Of a stretch of 64,000 nucleotides of DNA, positions 1 to 9,211 are shown one piece after another. The stretch is from positions 62,001 to 126,000 of the forward strand of contig JANLFP010000009.1 in the NCBI GenBank assembly GCA_024655905.1. The letters are read 5' to 3'. Made by a program: the position numbers and the translations under genes. How positions within the stretch are numbered: the first letter of the stretch is position 1; each line of letters starts with the position of its first letter. Source of the stretch: Tepidanaerobacteraceae bacterium. GTDB taxonomy: Bacteria; Bacillota; Thermosediminibacteria; Thermosediminibacterales; Tepidanaerobacteraceae. The notes below the pieces were generated by a model, which saw only the letters and a list, made by a program, of their open reading frames with translations, was not told where the DNA came from and did not search any database.

Positions 1-2
1 AC

Positions 3-764
3 ATTATAGAGCGAAAAGAGGTGGGATTTATCGAAACGATATTTCAGAATCTGATTGAACAATACGGAAAACTGGATTTTTTGGGCTGCTTTGAGGCTGC
101 TTCAGCGCCCGAGGTGGTCTCCACAGACCCAATGAGGGGTAGCAAGGCAGTGCCTGTCTATGCTCCCGTGATTATCAATTTCAATCGGGATATGAAAGAA
201 GTAAAAATAATAATTTCGGGGATGGCAGGAGATGTTGAAGCAACTGGGAGGACTGCTACATACAAGCCCCATACGGTATTTATGCCGGGGAAAAATTATG
301 AAGTAACCGTGCACGGCAAATCCGTGACAGGAGAGGAGATGGAACCATACAGTTTTAACTTTTCTACAGTCGATATGGGAGATAAATTGTGGGTAGAAGT
401 GAATCTCCGGCTTCTCCAGAAGGTTGTTGTTTATCGGGGAGACAGAGCGATAAAATCCATGCTGGCATCGGGAGGCTTGCCAGGGCCTGAAAACGAGACG
501 CCACTTGGCTTTTTTACCATAAAGAACAGGGGAGAGAGTTTCTGGTCGGAGAAGTTCAAGGAAGGCGCCCTGTACTGGGTCAGGATAAAGGATGACTACC
601 TTTTTCATTCAGTGCCACGCGACGCCGAAGGCAATATTATCGAGGAGGAACACAGAAAACTGGGCCTTCCCGCCAGCCACGGATGCATAAGATTGAGGGA
701 TGATGACGCAAAATGGTTTTATGAAAATGTTCCCGACGGGACAATGGTTGTCATCCATGAGTAG
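3..764 (+). CDS. L,D-transpeptidase (YkuD) with Ig-like domain, 5' partial
   Basis: Cell-wall enzyme of the L,D-transpeptidase (YkuD) family, which forms 3-3 crosslinks or attaches proteins to peptidoglycan. The C-terminal half carries the catalytic signature ASHGCIRL with its active cysteine, preceded by the family's upstream histidine region (FHSVP). The N-terminal half (about residues 27-117, counted from the GTG at 21) looks like a bacterial Ig-like/SbsA-type domain (TDPMRG...VIINFNRDM...YKP...Y). The reading frame is open to the window edge, and the GTG at 21 lies inside an AAAGAGGTGG stretch that would serve poorly as a start with its own ribosome site. The true start, and probably a signal peptide or membrane anchor, is therefore outside the window. 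Family call sure; exact substrate unknown. Confidence 0.85.
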   Translation: MIERKEVGFIETIFQNLIEQYGKLDFLGCFEAASAPEVVSTDPMRGSKAVPVYAPVIINFNRDMKEVKIIISGMAGDVEATGRTATYKPHTVFMPGKNYEVTVHGKSVTGEEMEPYSFNFSTVDMGDKLWVEVNLRLLQKVVVYRGDRAIKSMLASGGLPGPENETPLGFFTIKNRGESFWSEKFKEGALYWVRIKDDYLFHSVPRDAEGNIIEEEHRKLGLPASHGCIRLRDDDAKWFYENVPDGTMVVIHE

Positions 765-904
765 AATTCGGGTATCGGGTGCTGTTCCAAACTAAAGAGC
801 GGCAACTGCACAGCTTTTCGGTGTTCTTGGCCATCTTCGGCAGCGGACCTGATTTCTGCATAAAATCAAATTTATATACATAAAAGAAAGAAGGTATTTT
901 GTTT

Positions 905-1495
905 ATGAATCAGATTTTTGCCTTTCTTATTCTTAGCGGCATACTGGTGGCTTCTATTAACGGCAGGGTCGATGTTGTGGTGAGTTCGGCCATATCATCG
1001 GCGGAAGCCGCCGTAGAAAGGGCAATAAGCCTGATTGCGGTGGTCAGCCTGTGGCTGGGTATAGCACGGGTGGCGGAAAAGGCGGGCCTAATAGGCGCCA
1101 TGAGCAGAGCGATAGCCCCGTTTTTTCGATGGTTGTTTCCCTCAATACCTGAAGGCCATCCGGCACTCGGATGCATTTTAATGAACCTTTCGGCAAACAT
1201 GCTTGGTTTTGGCAATGCTGCCACCCCATTCGGGCTCAAGGCAATGCAAGAACTCCAGTCGTTGAATGAACAGCCCGATACCGCATCGGAAGCAATGTGC
1301 ACCTTCCTCGCAGTAAATACTTCCAGCGTCACACTGGTGCCTGCTACGCTTGTGGCATTGAGGGCTTCGGCAGGTTCCAGAAATCCGTCGGAAATAGTAG
1401 GTGCCGTACTGTTCGCTACAACGTGTTCTACTATGGCGGCCATAGCGGGCGATTATGTTATGAGAATGGCAAACAAGAAGTTCGTTAAAAGGTGA
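905..1495 (+). CDS. spmA: Spore maturation protein A
   Basis: Integral membrane protein of the nucleoside-recognition (Gate) family; with SpmB it is needed for dehydration of the spore core in Bacillus and Clostridium. Hydrophobic segments dominate the whole length of about 196 residues, and the family-typical block MNLSANMLGFGNAATPFGLKAM-like region (given here only by its position, residues about 95-117) is clear. AAGG at 891-894 serves either TTG 899 (4 nt) or ATG 905 (10 nt); the start MNQIF at 905 is chosen. The stop overlaps the next gene (TGATG), so spmA and spmB are translationally coupled. It marks the organism as a spore former. Confidence 0.93.
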   Translation: MNQIFAFLILSGILVASINGRVDVVVSSAISSAEAAVERAISLIAVVSLWLGIARVAEKAGLIGAMSRAIAPFFRWLFPSIPEGHPALGCILMNLSANMLGFGNAATPFGLKAMQELQSLNEQPDTASEAMCTFLAVNTSSVTLVPATLVALRASAGSRNPSEIVGAVLFATTCSTMAAIAGDYVMRMANKKFVKR

Positions 1496-2037
1496 TGATT
1501 ATGACTGTGGAAATGATGAATAGCGGCGCGTCATGGGTTTTACCAATTTTGATTTTTTTGGTTTTTGTGTACGCCAATATTAAAAAAGTGAATATATTTG
1601 AAAATTTTGTGGAAGGAGCAAAGGATGGCCTGCTAATGGCCGCAAGACTGTTGCCGTATTTGATCGGAATCTATGTGGCCGTCGGGATTTTCAGGGAATC
1701 GGGAGCCATTGATATTCTTGTGAATTTGCTTTCACCTATTCTTTCCCTGGTCAAAGCCCCTGCAGAAGTGCTGTTTTTATCCATAGTCAGGAGCCTGTCG
1801 GGGCCGGCAGCCCTGGGAATGATGCTGGAAATATTCGACACTCACGGGCCCGATTCCTTTATCGGCAGGCTGGCTTCCACTCTTATCGGCAGTACAGATA
1901 CCACTTTTTATATCATTGCGGTGTACTTCGGATCGGTAGGAGTGCGAAAAACCCGCTATTCCATACCGGTAGGGCTTTTCGCGGATTTTGTAAGCTTCCT
2001 GGCATCGGTCTACATAGTAAGAAAAATGTTTAAATGA
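1495..2037 (+). CDS. spmB: Spore maturation protein B
   Basis: Second half of the SpmA/SpmB membrane pair, also a nucleoside-recognition-domain protein, acting during spore core dehydration. It shows the conserved LIGSTDTTFYI and SGPAALGM-type segments and several membrane helices over about 180 residues. The ATG at 1495 overlaps the spmA stop (TGATG); GTG 1492 and ATG 1501 are in frame and also possible. The last codons overlap by 8 nt the convergent 3' end of the ttcA-like gene on the other strand. Confidence 0.93.
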   Translation: MIMTVEMMNSGASWVLPILIFLVFVYANIKKVNIFENFVEGAKDGLLMAARLLPYLIGIYVAVGIFRESGAIDILVNLLSPILSLVKAPAEVLFLSIVRSLSGPAALGMMLEIFDTHGPDSFIGRLASTLIGSTDTTFYIIAVYFGSVGVRKTRYSIPVGLFADFVSFLASVYIVRKMFK

Positions 2038-2743
2038 AGAAATTCTTGCGCTTCATGGCTGCGAGTATGTTCGGGCGGGCTTTAGGGTAAATTTCTTCCA
2101 TGCGATCCAGCAAGACTTTCATTTCATTGCGCTTGGTGGTTCCCGATACGGGGCAGGGGTTTTCAACGACCGGCAGATTTTTGGCGCCGGCAATAGTTTT
2201 TATGATTCTTTCTTCGAGATAGATGAGCGGCCGTATCAGTGTAAGGTTTTTGCGCGAAAGATAAGTTTTTGGTTCAAAGGTAGCAAATCTTCCGGTGAAA
2301 ATGAGGTTTAAAAAAAGCGTTTCCATAATGTCATCGGCGTGATGAGCCAGGGCCACCTTGTTGCAGCCCAGCTTTACGGCGGCGTTGTCCAGTGCCCCGC
2401 GGCGCATTTTGGAGCAGAGGGAGCAGGGGTTGGAGTCCTTCCTGACGTCGAGCACCAGAGGGCCAATTTTTGTTTCCACAATTTCGAGAGGAATATGTAA
2501 TTCATTACAATATTTTTGAATAGACGAATAATCCATACCCCATCCCATATCTATGGATATTGCCATCATTTCAAAGCGGAAGGGCGAATATTTCCGCACT
2601 GCATCCATTATGAACAATAGAGCGGAAGAATCCTTTCCCCCCGATACTCCCACCGCGATTCTGTCATTTCTGTCTATCATCTTGTAATCTATGATTGCTT
2701 TTTTGACCTTTGTTAAAAACCATTTGCCATAATTTCGGTCCAT
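2030..2743 (-). CDS. ttcA: TtcA-type tRNA 2-thiocytidine synthetase / PP-loop ATPase
   Basis: PP-loop ATP pyrophosphatase of the TtcA/TilS superfamily. The P-loop motif SGGKDS lies at residues 34-39, followed by a CSLC pair and a later single cysteine in NPCPVSG; this CxxC plus one cysteine pattern matches the [4Fe-4S] ligands of TtcA, which thiolates cytidine 32 of some tRNAs. HHADD follows in the usual place. ATG 2743 is chosen because GGAGGA stands 5 nt upstream, whereas the longer TTG at 2764 has none. It lies 29 nt downstream of ltaE and is probably cotranscribed. The exact nucleoside target is inferred from the family. Confidence 0.82.
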   Translation of the reverse strand: MDRNYGKWFLTKVKKAIIDYKMIDRNDRIAVGVSGGKDSSALLFIMDAVRKYSPFRFEMMAISIDMGWGMDYSSIQKYCNELHIPLEIVETKIGPLVLDVRKDSNPCSLCSKMRRGALDNAAVKLGCNKVALAHHADDIMETLFLNLIFTGRFATFEPKTYLSRKNLTLIRPLIYLEERIIKTIAGAKNLPVVENPCPVSGTTKRNEMKVLLDRMEEIYPKARPNILAAMKRKNFFI

Positions 2744-2772
2744 GTATTCCTCCGTAGGGATCAAGAGTTTTA

Positions 2773-3804
2773 CTACTTTGCTATCAGTTCTACAGCCTCT
2801 ATAGTCTTTTCCACATCCTGCTTTTCTATGCCATAATGTGTTACAAATCTAACGGAGGCACCGTAACCCCCATTTATTTTTATACCGTAACCATGGAGCC
2901 GGCGGGCAAACTCATTACCGTCTATGCCAATGCCGCCGATATCGCAAATTACAATATTGGTTTGTACTGTGTCCATATCTATCTTAATTCCAGGTATGGT
3001 GTTTAGCCCTTCAGCCAGGAGCCGGGCGTTGTCGTGGTCTTCCTGCAATCTTTTAGTCATTTTCTGAAGCGCTACAATCCCCGCCGCTGCCAGAAACCCG
3101 GCCTGGCGAAGGCCTCCGCCCATCATCTTGCGAAATTTCCTGGCCCTTGATATAAATTCTTTGCTGCCCGCCACGATTGACCCCACCGGCGCGCAAAGTC
3201 CCTTGGAAAGGCAGAACATAACCGAATCCGCATATTTTGCTATTTCTTTTGCTGGCACATTTAAATAAGTTGCGGCATTGAAGATTCTGGCACCATCCAT
3301 ATGGACGGGTATGCCATGCCTTTGCGCCACTTCATGGGTTTTCTGCAGCACATCCATCGGGATTACGGTGCCGCCGGCCCGGTTATGGGTGTTTTCTACG
3401 CAGATGAGGCTGGTGCTGGGCTGATGGATATCGTCTTCCCGGATGGCTGCTTCTATATCTTCAGGGTTCATGGCCCCGTGTTTGCCCTTTATCAGCCTTG
3501 CCTGCACGCCGGAGAGATATCCTAAACCTCCCACTTCATAGGTTATAATATGGCACTTTTCCTCCAGAATAATCTCTTCTCCCGGCCTGGTATGGGTCAT
3601 CACACAGACCTGATTCCCCTGGGTGCCGCTGGTGACGAACATGGCGGCTTCTTTGCCCATCATATCGGCCGCCATTTCTTCCAGCTTATTGATGGTGGGA
3701 TCTTCTCCGTAAACATCATCTCCTACCTCGGCCTTATACATTGCCTCCCGCATCTCCCGGGTCGGCATTGTGACGGTATCGCTCCTCAAATCGATAAATT
3801 CCAT
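2773..3804 (-). CDS. ltaE: Low-specificity L-threonine aldolase
   Basis: PLP-dependent fold-type I enzyme cleaving L-threonine or L-allo-threonine to glycine and acetaldehyde. The N-terminus IDLRSDTVTMPTREM is the family signature, and the PLP lysine sits in FCLSKGLCAPVGS. Length (343 residues) is normal for the family. A GGAGG site stands just upstream of ATG 3804. First gene of a two-gene minus-strand operon with the ttcA-like gene; no functional link between the two is apparent. Confidence 0.93.
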   Translation of the reverse strand: MEFIDLRSDTVTMPTREMREAMYKAEVGDDVYGEDPTINKLEEMAADMMGKEAAMFVTSGTQGNQVCVMTHTRPGEEIILEEKCHIITYEVGGLGYLSGVQARLIKGKHGAMNPEDIEAAIREDDIHQPSTSLICVENTHNRAGGTVIPMDVLQKTHEVAQRHGIPVHMDGARIFNAATYLNVPAKEIAKYADSVMFCLSKGLCAPVGSIVAGSKEFISRARKFRKMMGGGLRQAGFLAAAGIVALQKMTKRLQEDHDNARLLAEGLNTIPGIKIDMDTVQTNIVICDIGGIGIDGNEFARRLHGYGIKINGGYGASVRFVTHYGIEKQDVEKTIEAVELIAK

Positions 3805-3899
3805 ATTATGGCCTCCTGCTCGCTTCGATTTTGTGTGCTTAACAATAATTCTATATTAAAATTTAAAATCCTGCCGGAGATTTGCCGAAGCAAAATTTA

Positions 3900-3929
3900 T
3901 TGATTTGCATCAAAAAATACTGGTATAAT
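3900..3929 (+). promoter_or_regulatory. Probable sigma-A promoter upstream of the broken Uma2 gene
   Basis: TTGATT at 3900-3905 and a perfect TATAAT at 3924-3929 are separated by 18 nt and point toward the Uma2 remnant. Position and spacing fit a vegetative promoter; not tested. Confidence 0.5.
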
Positions 3930-4029
3930 AGGTTAGGGAACACACTTTTTTTGTGAGGCAGGAAACTGCAGGAAATGGAGAAATGCTCCCGATGTATATT
4001 TTAAAAATCCGGGCAGGAGGTGGCTGATT

Positions 4030-4275
4030 ATGGATTACAGGATAAATATTCCCGATAAAGAGTTTTATACCTGTGAAGATTATGCAAAGCTGCCGGAAGG
4101 TGCTCCATGTCAATTAGTAGGGGGTAAACTCATTACGACTCCTTCACCTACTCCATATCATCAATACATCTCCTCAAGAATAGAAAAAAACTTATTGATT
4201 TTGTGGAGGAAAGGGATTTAGGTCTGGTTTTTTGCTCCTTTAGATGTTTATCTGGAAGAAAATGAATCACCGTAA
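4030..4275 (+). pseudogene. Uma2 (DUF820) family endonuclease remnant, two frameshifts
   Basis: The first 60 codons read as the N-terminus of a Uma2-family PD-(D/E)XK-like protein (YTCEDYAKLPEGAPCQLVGG ... PTPYHQYISSRI). The frame then stops at TAG 4219. The family pattern continues in the next frame as LIDFVEERDLGLV (4191-4229) and returns to the first frame as FFAPLDVYLEENESP, ending at TAA 4273. This needs a 1-nt loss near 4196 and a 2-nt loss in the T run near 4229, total minus 3. Only about 82 of the usual 180-200 residues remain; the catalytic half is missing. An AGGAGG ribosome site and a promoter are still present. Confidence 0.8.
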
Positions 4276-4333
4276 ATAAATTCTAATTTAACATATAACC
4301 TCATTTCTGACTTCTTATTCAAGGAGTGATTTT

Positions 4334-4609
4334 ATGAAGAAAACCGCCCATATTCGTGTATACGGCATAGTGCAGGGAGTAGGATTGAGGTATTCGGTCT
4401 TTCGAAAGGCTGCTGCGCTTTCGCTTACGGGATATGTAAAGAATCTTTCCGACGGCAGTGTAGAAATTGTGGCTGAAGGGGAAGAGAAGGATATAAAAAG
4501 CCTCCTGGATTACTTAAAGACGGGCCTTCGATGGGCTCAGGTTGATGATGTTGAGGTAATATGGGATGGATATCAAGGGACGTACAAAGATTTTGATATA
4601 AGGTATTAG
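4334..4609 (+). CDS. acyP: Acylphosphatase
   Basis: Small cytosolic enzyme hydrolysing acyl phosphates. The signature GIVQGVGLRYSVFRKA gives the catalytic Arg19, and Asn37 lies in GYVKNLSDGSVE, both where the family needs them. The 91-residue length is standard. AAGGAGTGA precedes ATG 4334. It stands alone between the Uma2 remnant and rarA. The 180 nt that follow hold only a weak GATGC/GCATC hairpin near 4619. Confidence 0.95.
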   Translation: MKKTAHIRVYGIVQGVGLRYSVFRKAAALSLTGYVKNLSDGSVEIVAEGEEKDIKSLLDYLKTGLRWAQVDDVEVIWDGYQGTYKDFDIRY

Positions 4610-4789
4610 AGATACATGATGCAAAACGCATCACCATCAGATGATGAAAATATTTATCTATATTTTCGGGATAGTTATTTTAATTTGAAGAATTTCTATG
4701 GGAAACCGGCAGTGGGTGGATAAAGCCTGAGAAATGCAGCCGGAGAACATTTTGATGCTTGCTGTATACTATTTGAGGAGTTATCCGAA

Positions 4790-6124
4790 ATGGAACAGGG
4801 TTCTCTTTTTGAAAATAATAAAAAAATAAATTCACCTCTGGCAGACAGAATGAGGCCCAGAAATCTTGATGAATTCGTGGGGCAGCGACATCTTTTGGGC
4901 AGAGACAGGGCTTTAAGAAAACTCATAGAAAATGACAGCATCACTTCCATGATATTATGGGGGCCGCCGGGTGTGGGCAAGACAACACTGGCGAGGATTA
5001 TTGCGGAGAAGGCCCACGCCCACTTTGAAACCTTCAGCGCCGTGCTCTCTGGCATAAAGGAGATAAAAGAGGTTATGAAGGAAGCCGAAGAACGAAGGCG
5101 CTATGGAAGGCGAACACTGCTTTTTATCGATGAGATACACCGATTCAACAAATCCCAGCAGGATGCTTTTTTGCCCTATGTGGAAAAGGGCGATATCATA
5201 CTGATAGGAGCCACCACGGAAAATCCTTCCTTTGAGCTAAACAGCGCACTTCTTTCCCGTTCCAAGGTATTTGTCATGAATCCCCTGACGCCCGAAGACC
5301 TGGTGATCCTGTTAAAAAGAGCCGTGTCGGATAAGGAGCGGGGCCTGGGCAAGCTCAAAATTGAGGCGGAAGATGATATTCTGTATAGAATTGCCAATTT
5401 TGCCAATGGTGACGCGCGAATAGCGCTCAACACCCTTGAGATGGCAGCGTTGAGCTGCCGGCCTACTGAAGAAGGAACCTTACATATAACCGACCCGGTG
5501 CTGGAAGATGTGATGCAGAAGAAAACCCTGCTGTATGATAAAAAAGGAGAGGAACACTACAATCTGATTTCTGCGCTCCACAAATCCATGAGAAACAGCG
5601 ACAGCGATGCATCCGTATACTGGCTTGCCCGGATGCTGGAGGCGGGGGAAGACCCCCTTTACATAGCCAGACGCATGATACGTTTTGCTTCCGAGGATGT
5701 GGGCCTGGCGGACCCGAGAGCTCTGGAACAGGCGGTGGCAGCCTATCAGGCGGCTTTTTTCCTGGGCATGCCTGAGTGCAGTGTAAACCTCGCCCAAGCA
5801 GCGGTATATCTGGCGCTGGCTCCCAAATCCAATGCCCTTTACATGGGATATAATGCCGCTCGAAAGGATGCTATGGACACCATAGCGGAGCCGGTTCCGC
5901 TGCACATCAGAAATGCCCCTACAGGACTTATGAAACAGCTAGGTTATGGCGAGGGCTATAAATACGCCCATGATTTTGAAAACAAAATAGCGGATATGGA
6001 TTGCCTGCCGGAGAATCTGAAAGGGAAACAATATTATTTGCCAACGGAACAGGGGATGGAGAGGAAATTCAAGCAAAGAAAAAACTACCTGGAAACGCTG
6101 AAAAAAGTTGAAAGGGACGAATAA
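4790..6124 (+). CDS. rarA: Replication-associated recombination protein A (AAA ATPase)
   Basis: RarA/MgsA of the clamp-loader AAA group, which acts at stalled replication forks. It shows [11 protein letters not shown] at the N-terminus, Walker [10 protein letters not shown], Walker [11 protein letters not shown], sensor [10 protein letters not shown] and the C-terminal tetramerisation region with [13 protein letters not shown]. Length 444 is typical. GAGGAG lies a few bases before the ATG. Codon use and neighbours look ordinary. Confidence 0.96.
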   Translation: MEQGSLFENNKKINSPLADRMRPRNLDEFVGQRHLLGRDRALRKLIENDSITSMILWGPPGVGKTTLARIIAEKAHAHFETFSAVLSGIKEIKEVMKEAEERRRYGRRTLLFIDEIHRFNKSQQDAFLPYVEKGDIILIGATTENPSFELNSALLSRSKVFVMNPLTPEDLVILLKRAVSDKERGLGKLKIEAEDDILYRIANFANGDARIALNTLEMAALSCRPTEEGTLHITDPVLEDVMQKKTLLYDKKGEEHYNLISALHKSMRNSDSDASVYWLARMLEAGEDPLYIARRMIRFASEDVGLADPRALEQAVAAYQAAFFLGMPECSVNLAQAAVYLALAPKSNALYMGYNAARKDAMDTIAEPVPLHIRNAPTGLMKQLGYGEGYKYAHDFENKIADMDCLPENLKGKQYYLPTEQGMERKFKQRKNYLETLKKVERDE

Positions 6125-6173
6125 AGAGCGATTGCAGTATTAAATGAAATAAAAGAGAAGGAGGGGGGTAAAA

Positions 6174-7310
6174 ATGGTTGAGAAGATAAGAGTAATGGTA
6201 GTGGATGATTCTGCATTCATGCGGAAATTCATTTCGGACATGATTAATGCGGAAAATGATATGGAGGTGGTCTTTTCTGCGAGAGATGGAATAGAAGCTG
6301 TGGAAAAAGCTCCGACGGTGAAACCGGATGTCATAACCATGGATGTGGAGATGCCCCGAAAAAACGGGCTTGAAGCTTTGAAGGAATTAATGGCGAGCGA
6401 AGAATGTTTCCAGGTGATAATGCTCAGCGGCATGACAACGCAGGGGTCTTCGATAACAATGGAGGCTTTGTCGCTCGGGGCTTTTGACTTTGTTCAAAAA
6501 CCTTCGGGCTTCACATATTTCAAGATTGATAATATAAAAAATGAGCTGGTCGAAAAAATAAGGTATGCCTGGCAGAGAGGCAAAAAACTGAAGGAAAGAA
6601 AGGGCAATCGGAGTTGTTTGAAAGCACGCCGGCAAGAAAAATACGATGCAGGAGGCAGCAGAACTAAAGATGCCGCTGTTTTATCAACTAAATATGATGA
6701 AAGAACCGCATCAGATGCCGAGACGCTGAAACTCACAAAAAAGATAGAAGCCCTGGCGCTGGGAGCCTCCACCGGCGGTCCAAAGGTACTGTATGATGTG
6801 ATAACGGTTCTTCCGCGGGATATAAATATGCCGGTTTTTGTGGTGCAGCACATGCCCGCCGGATTTACAAAGGCTTTTGCGGAGAGGCTGGATTTGAACA
6901 GTTTTCTGACAGTTGCGGAAGCGGTGGATGGTGAACCCATTATACCGGGGAGGGTATATATAGCGCCGGGAGGATATCACATGACTGTGGATGGCAGTCA
7001 AATCAAACTTGATACGTCTCCTCCGATACATGGTGTGAGACCGGCGGTGGACAAATTGTTTATTTCCGCTGCCCAAAGATATAACGATGCTCTGCTGTGC
7101 TGCATTTTTACGGGAATGGGAAGAGACGGGGCAGCCGGAGTGAAGGAAGTGAAATCCCGGGGAGGAACGGTCATAGCACAGGATGAAGCCACTTCAGTGG
7201 TTTACGGCATGCCGAAAGCGGCGTACGATACGGGGTGCGTGGACATGGTTTTGCCTGATTTCAGAGTAGCGGAAGAAATAATAAAATTGATTAGAAAAGC
7301 CGGGAGATAA
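6174..7310 (+). CDS. cheB: Chemotaxis protein-glutamate methylesterase CheB
   Basis: Two-domain chemotaxis regulator that removes methyl groups from (and deamidates) receptors when phosphorylated by CheA. Receiver domain at residues 5-120 with acidic pocket VVDDS and phosphoacceptor Asp57 (VITMDVEMP); catalytic domain from about 193 with Ser199 (GASTGG), His226 (QHMPAG) and Asp318 (GMGRDGA). The linker (about 133-185) is long, basic and variable. AAGGAGGGGGG precedes the ATG. It stands apart from other che genes; the rest of the chemotaxis set must be elsewhere. Confidence 0.96.
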   Translation: MVEKIRVMVVDDSAFMRKFISDMINAENDMEVVFSARDGIEAVEKAPTVKPDVITMDVEMPRKNGLEALKELMASEECFQVIMLSGMTTQGSSITMEALSLGAFDFVQKPSGFTYFKIDNIKNELVEKIRYAWQRGKKLKERKGNRSCLKARRQEKYDAGGSRTKDAAVLSTKYDERTASDAETLKLTKKIEALALGASTGGPKVLYDVITVLPRDINMPVFVVQHMPAGFTKAFAERLDLNSFLTVAEAVDGEPIIPGRVYIAPGGYHMTVDGSQIKLDTSPPIHGVRPAVDKLFISAAQRYNDALLCCIFTGMGRDGAAGVKEVKSRGGTVIAQDEATSVVYGMPKAAYDTGCVDMVLPDFRVAEEIIKLIRKAGR

Positions 7311-7326
7311 AAAGGAGGCCGAATGA

Positions 7327-8289
7327 GTGGATTGCTTGACCGATGTGGAAGGAATCAGAGTGGGCCACGCCGGAGACCTTCAAGCGGCCACAGGCTGCAC
7401 GGTGGTGCTCTGCGAAAGCGGCGCTGTAGCTGGAGTGGATGTGCGGGGAGGGGCACCAGGGACCCGCGAGACGGATTTGCTTGACCCGAAGAATCTGGTG
7501 GAAAAAGTTCATGCGGTATATTTGAGCGGCGGAAGCGCCTTTGGCCTCGATGGAGCTTCCGGAGTGATGCGCTATCTGGAGGAACGGGGGATCGGCTTTG
7601 ACACAGGCATCGCTAAGGTCCCCATTGTGCCGGGAGCGGTAATCTTCGACCTATCAATAGGAGACTCCAAAAAAAGGCCTGATTTTAAAATGGGTTATGA
7701 GGCGTGCCTGTATGCCTCGGATAAAAATGACATGATGGGCAACGTGGGTGCCGGCACAGGCGCCACTGTTGGCAAGTACTTGGGAGACGAATTTTCTATG
7801 AAAGGAGGCCTGGGCACAGCCTCCATAAGAGCCGGCAACCTTTTGGTAGGAGCTTTGGTAGTGGTGAACTGCCTGGGGGATGTGGTGGACCCGGAAAACG
7901 GAACCATTATTGCAGGGGCACTGAATACGGAAAAGACGGGTTTTGCCAATACCATAGAACTGATGAAAAGAGGCTTTTCGAGCGGTGCGGGCTTAGGGCG
8001 AAATACCACCATAGGGGTGATAGCCACCAATGCCGGTCTTTCAAAGGCAGGCGCCAATAAGGCCGCATCCATGGCCCACAACGGCCTCGCCAGGACTATA
8101 AGGCCGGTGCATACCTTGTACGACGGGGATGCCATATTTTGCCTTGCTGCGGGTAAAATCGATGCGGATGTTTCCACCGTTGGAGCCTTGGCAGCTGAGG
8201 CGGTCGCCAAGGCAGTGATCAGGGCGGTGGAACAAGCCGAAACTTTGTACGGAAGAATATGCTGCAGGGATTTGAGGGGGCCATCATGA
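7327..8289 (+). CDS. P1 family (S58, DmpA/NylC-like) peptidase
   Basis: Self-processing N-terminal nucleophile hydrolase related to the DmpA aminopeptidase and NylC. Typical blocks VEGIRVGH, LSGGSAFGLDGASGV and GRNTTIGVIATN are present; by analogy to NylC the chain would be cut between Asn226 and Thr227, making the threonine the new N-terminal nucleophile. GTG 7327 follows AAAGGAGG by 9 nt. Length 320 is standard. Natural substrate in this organism is unknown. Its 3' end runs directly into a row of gene fragments (from 8286). Confidence 0.9.
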   Translation: MDCLTDVEGIRVGHAGDLQAATGCTVVLCESGAVAGVDVRGGAPGTRETDLLDPKNLVEKVHAVYLSGGSAFGLDGASGVMRYLEERGIGFDTGIAKVPIVPGAVIFDLSIGDSKKRPDFKMGYEACLYASDKNDMMGNVGAGTGATVGKYLGDEFSMKGGLGTASIRAGNLLVGALVVVNCLGDVVDPENGTIIAGALNTEKTGFANTIELMKRGFSSGAGLGRNTTIGVIATNAGLSKAGANKAASMAHNGLARTIRPVHTLYDGDAIFCLAAGKIDADVSTVGALAAEAVAKAVIRAVEQAETLYGRICCRDLRGPS

Positions 8290-8402
8290 GAAGAGCCGAT
8301 ATGGTTTTTGAAGCGGTAATAAAACTTTGCGGCAAACAGTTGCGGGAAAAAGGGCGTGTTTCAGGGGTTACGGCCCGGGAAATTGCCCGGGATTTACAGA
8401 GG
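8286..8402 (+). pseudogene. N-terminal fragment resembling a LevR-type sigma-54 activator (HTH)
   Basis: From ATG 8286 the frame encodes about 38 residues (ADMVFEAVIKLC ... GVTAREIARDLQ) resembling the winged-helix start of LevR-like sigma-54-dependent PTS regulators. The sequence then switches without a gap into PTS membrane-protein sequence, so only the DNA-binding start remains. The homology is recognised by eye on a short stretch and is moderate. Confidence 0.5.
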
Positions 8403-8665
8403 TTTTTCATGGAAAGGGACATGTTCATTAAGATGCCGCCGGAGGTTCCGCCTTTAGTGGCAAGGTCCTTTGCGGCACTGACGCCCGGATTTGTCATTTT
8501 ATTTGCGGTATGGGCAGTAAATACGGCATTGATAAAAAGCGTGAATCTGGCACTTCCGGAGGCGATAAACAACGTTATCGGCATTCCCTTAATGAATCTG
8601 GGATCTTCGCTGCCCGCCACGCTGATTGCGATTATAGTGATTCAACTGCTGTGGTGCGTGGGCAC
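8400..8665 (+). pseudogene. Internal/C-terminal fragment of a PTS EIIC (cellobiose/lactose type) permease
   Basis: In the same frame as the preceding fragment, about 88 residues match the conserved core of lactose/cellobiose-family EIIC: IKMPPEVPPLVARSFAALTPG, a membrane helix, LPEAINNVIGIPLMNLGSSL and IAIIVIQLLW. The real N-terminal domain and the C-terminus are missing, and the frame leaves the homology near 8660 and stops at 8685. The fused frame is 142 residues if started at 8259. Confidence 0.72.
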
Positions 8666-8986
8666 ACAGGGGCGGATATCGTTTTGATATGCGTGCCGGG
8701 CACCGTGCCGGGAATGGATCAGGACTTGTGCCGGCGTCAGATAGAGGCGATCCACGAAACGGGGAAGATGGTACTGACAGCCATAGGGACTTCCCAGGAA
8801 GGGTCAAGCAGCCACGTTATAGAGCAGATCGCATTGATGCCGAAAATGGCCGGAGCGGACATTCAGCATATAGGGGATGCCGGCTATGGCGGAATCGCCC
8901 TGCCGGAAAACATAATGGCCCTTTCCGTTGCAATCCGCGGAAAGCGCCACACCTACAGGCGCATGGGATACTCCATGAGAAAATAA
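8666..8986 (+). pseudogene. C-terminal fragment of a PTS-associated conserved protein (DUF7916-like)
   Basis: In another frame from about 8666, roughly 105 residues read TGADIVLICVPGTVPG ... LTAIGTSQEG ... ADIQHIGDAGYGG ... LPENIMALSVAIRGKRHTYRRM, resembling the C-terminal part of a TIM-barrel-like conserved family often found beside PTS genes. There is no start codon or ribosome site belonging to it, and its N-terminal part is absent. I recall this family as DUF7916; the name should be checked. It ends with a normal stop and is followed by a terminator, so the 3' end of an old PTS operon is preserved. Confidence 0.6.
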
Positions 8987-9019
8987 AGACGACATGGGTC
9001 AGGCGGAGTTTTGTTTATA

Positions 9020-9056
9020 AGCTGACGGTGGTATCATAGCCACCGGCTTTTTTTAT
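9020..9056 (+). terminator. Intrinsic terminator after the PTS remnants
   Basis: A GC-rich stem GCTGACGGTGG / CCACCGGC (one bulge) followed by seven T residues ends the remnant cluster. Confidence 0.75.
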
Positions 9057-9211
9057 ATACCGGAAACGTGAGTGTTCTATAGCCGTTTTCCATTTATTCC
9101 ACTGACCACCAGTTGCTTTATAATTATAATGCTTAAATGGCCGTCTTCAATACCGTATTGCAATGCAGAGGTAAAGATGTTAAAATATTCTAAAGAGAGG
9201 GGGGAAGGGTT

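Noticed and set aside
102-608. Minus-strand frame inside the L,D-transpeptidase gene
   Set aside because: No start signals; the plus-strand product has the catalytic motif.
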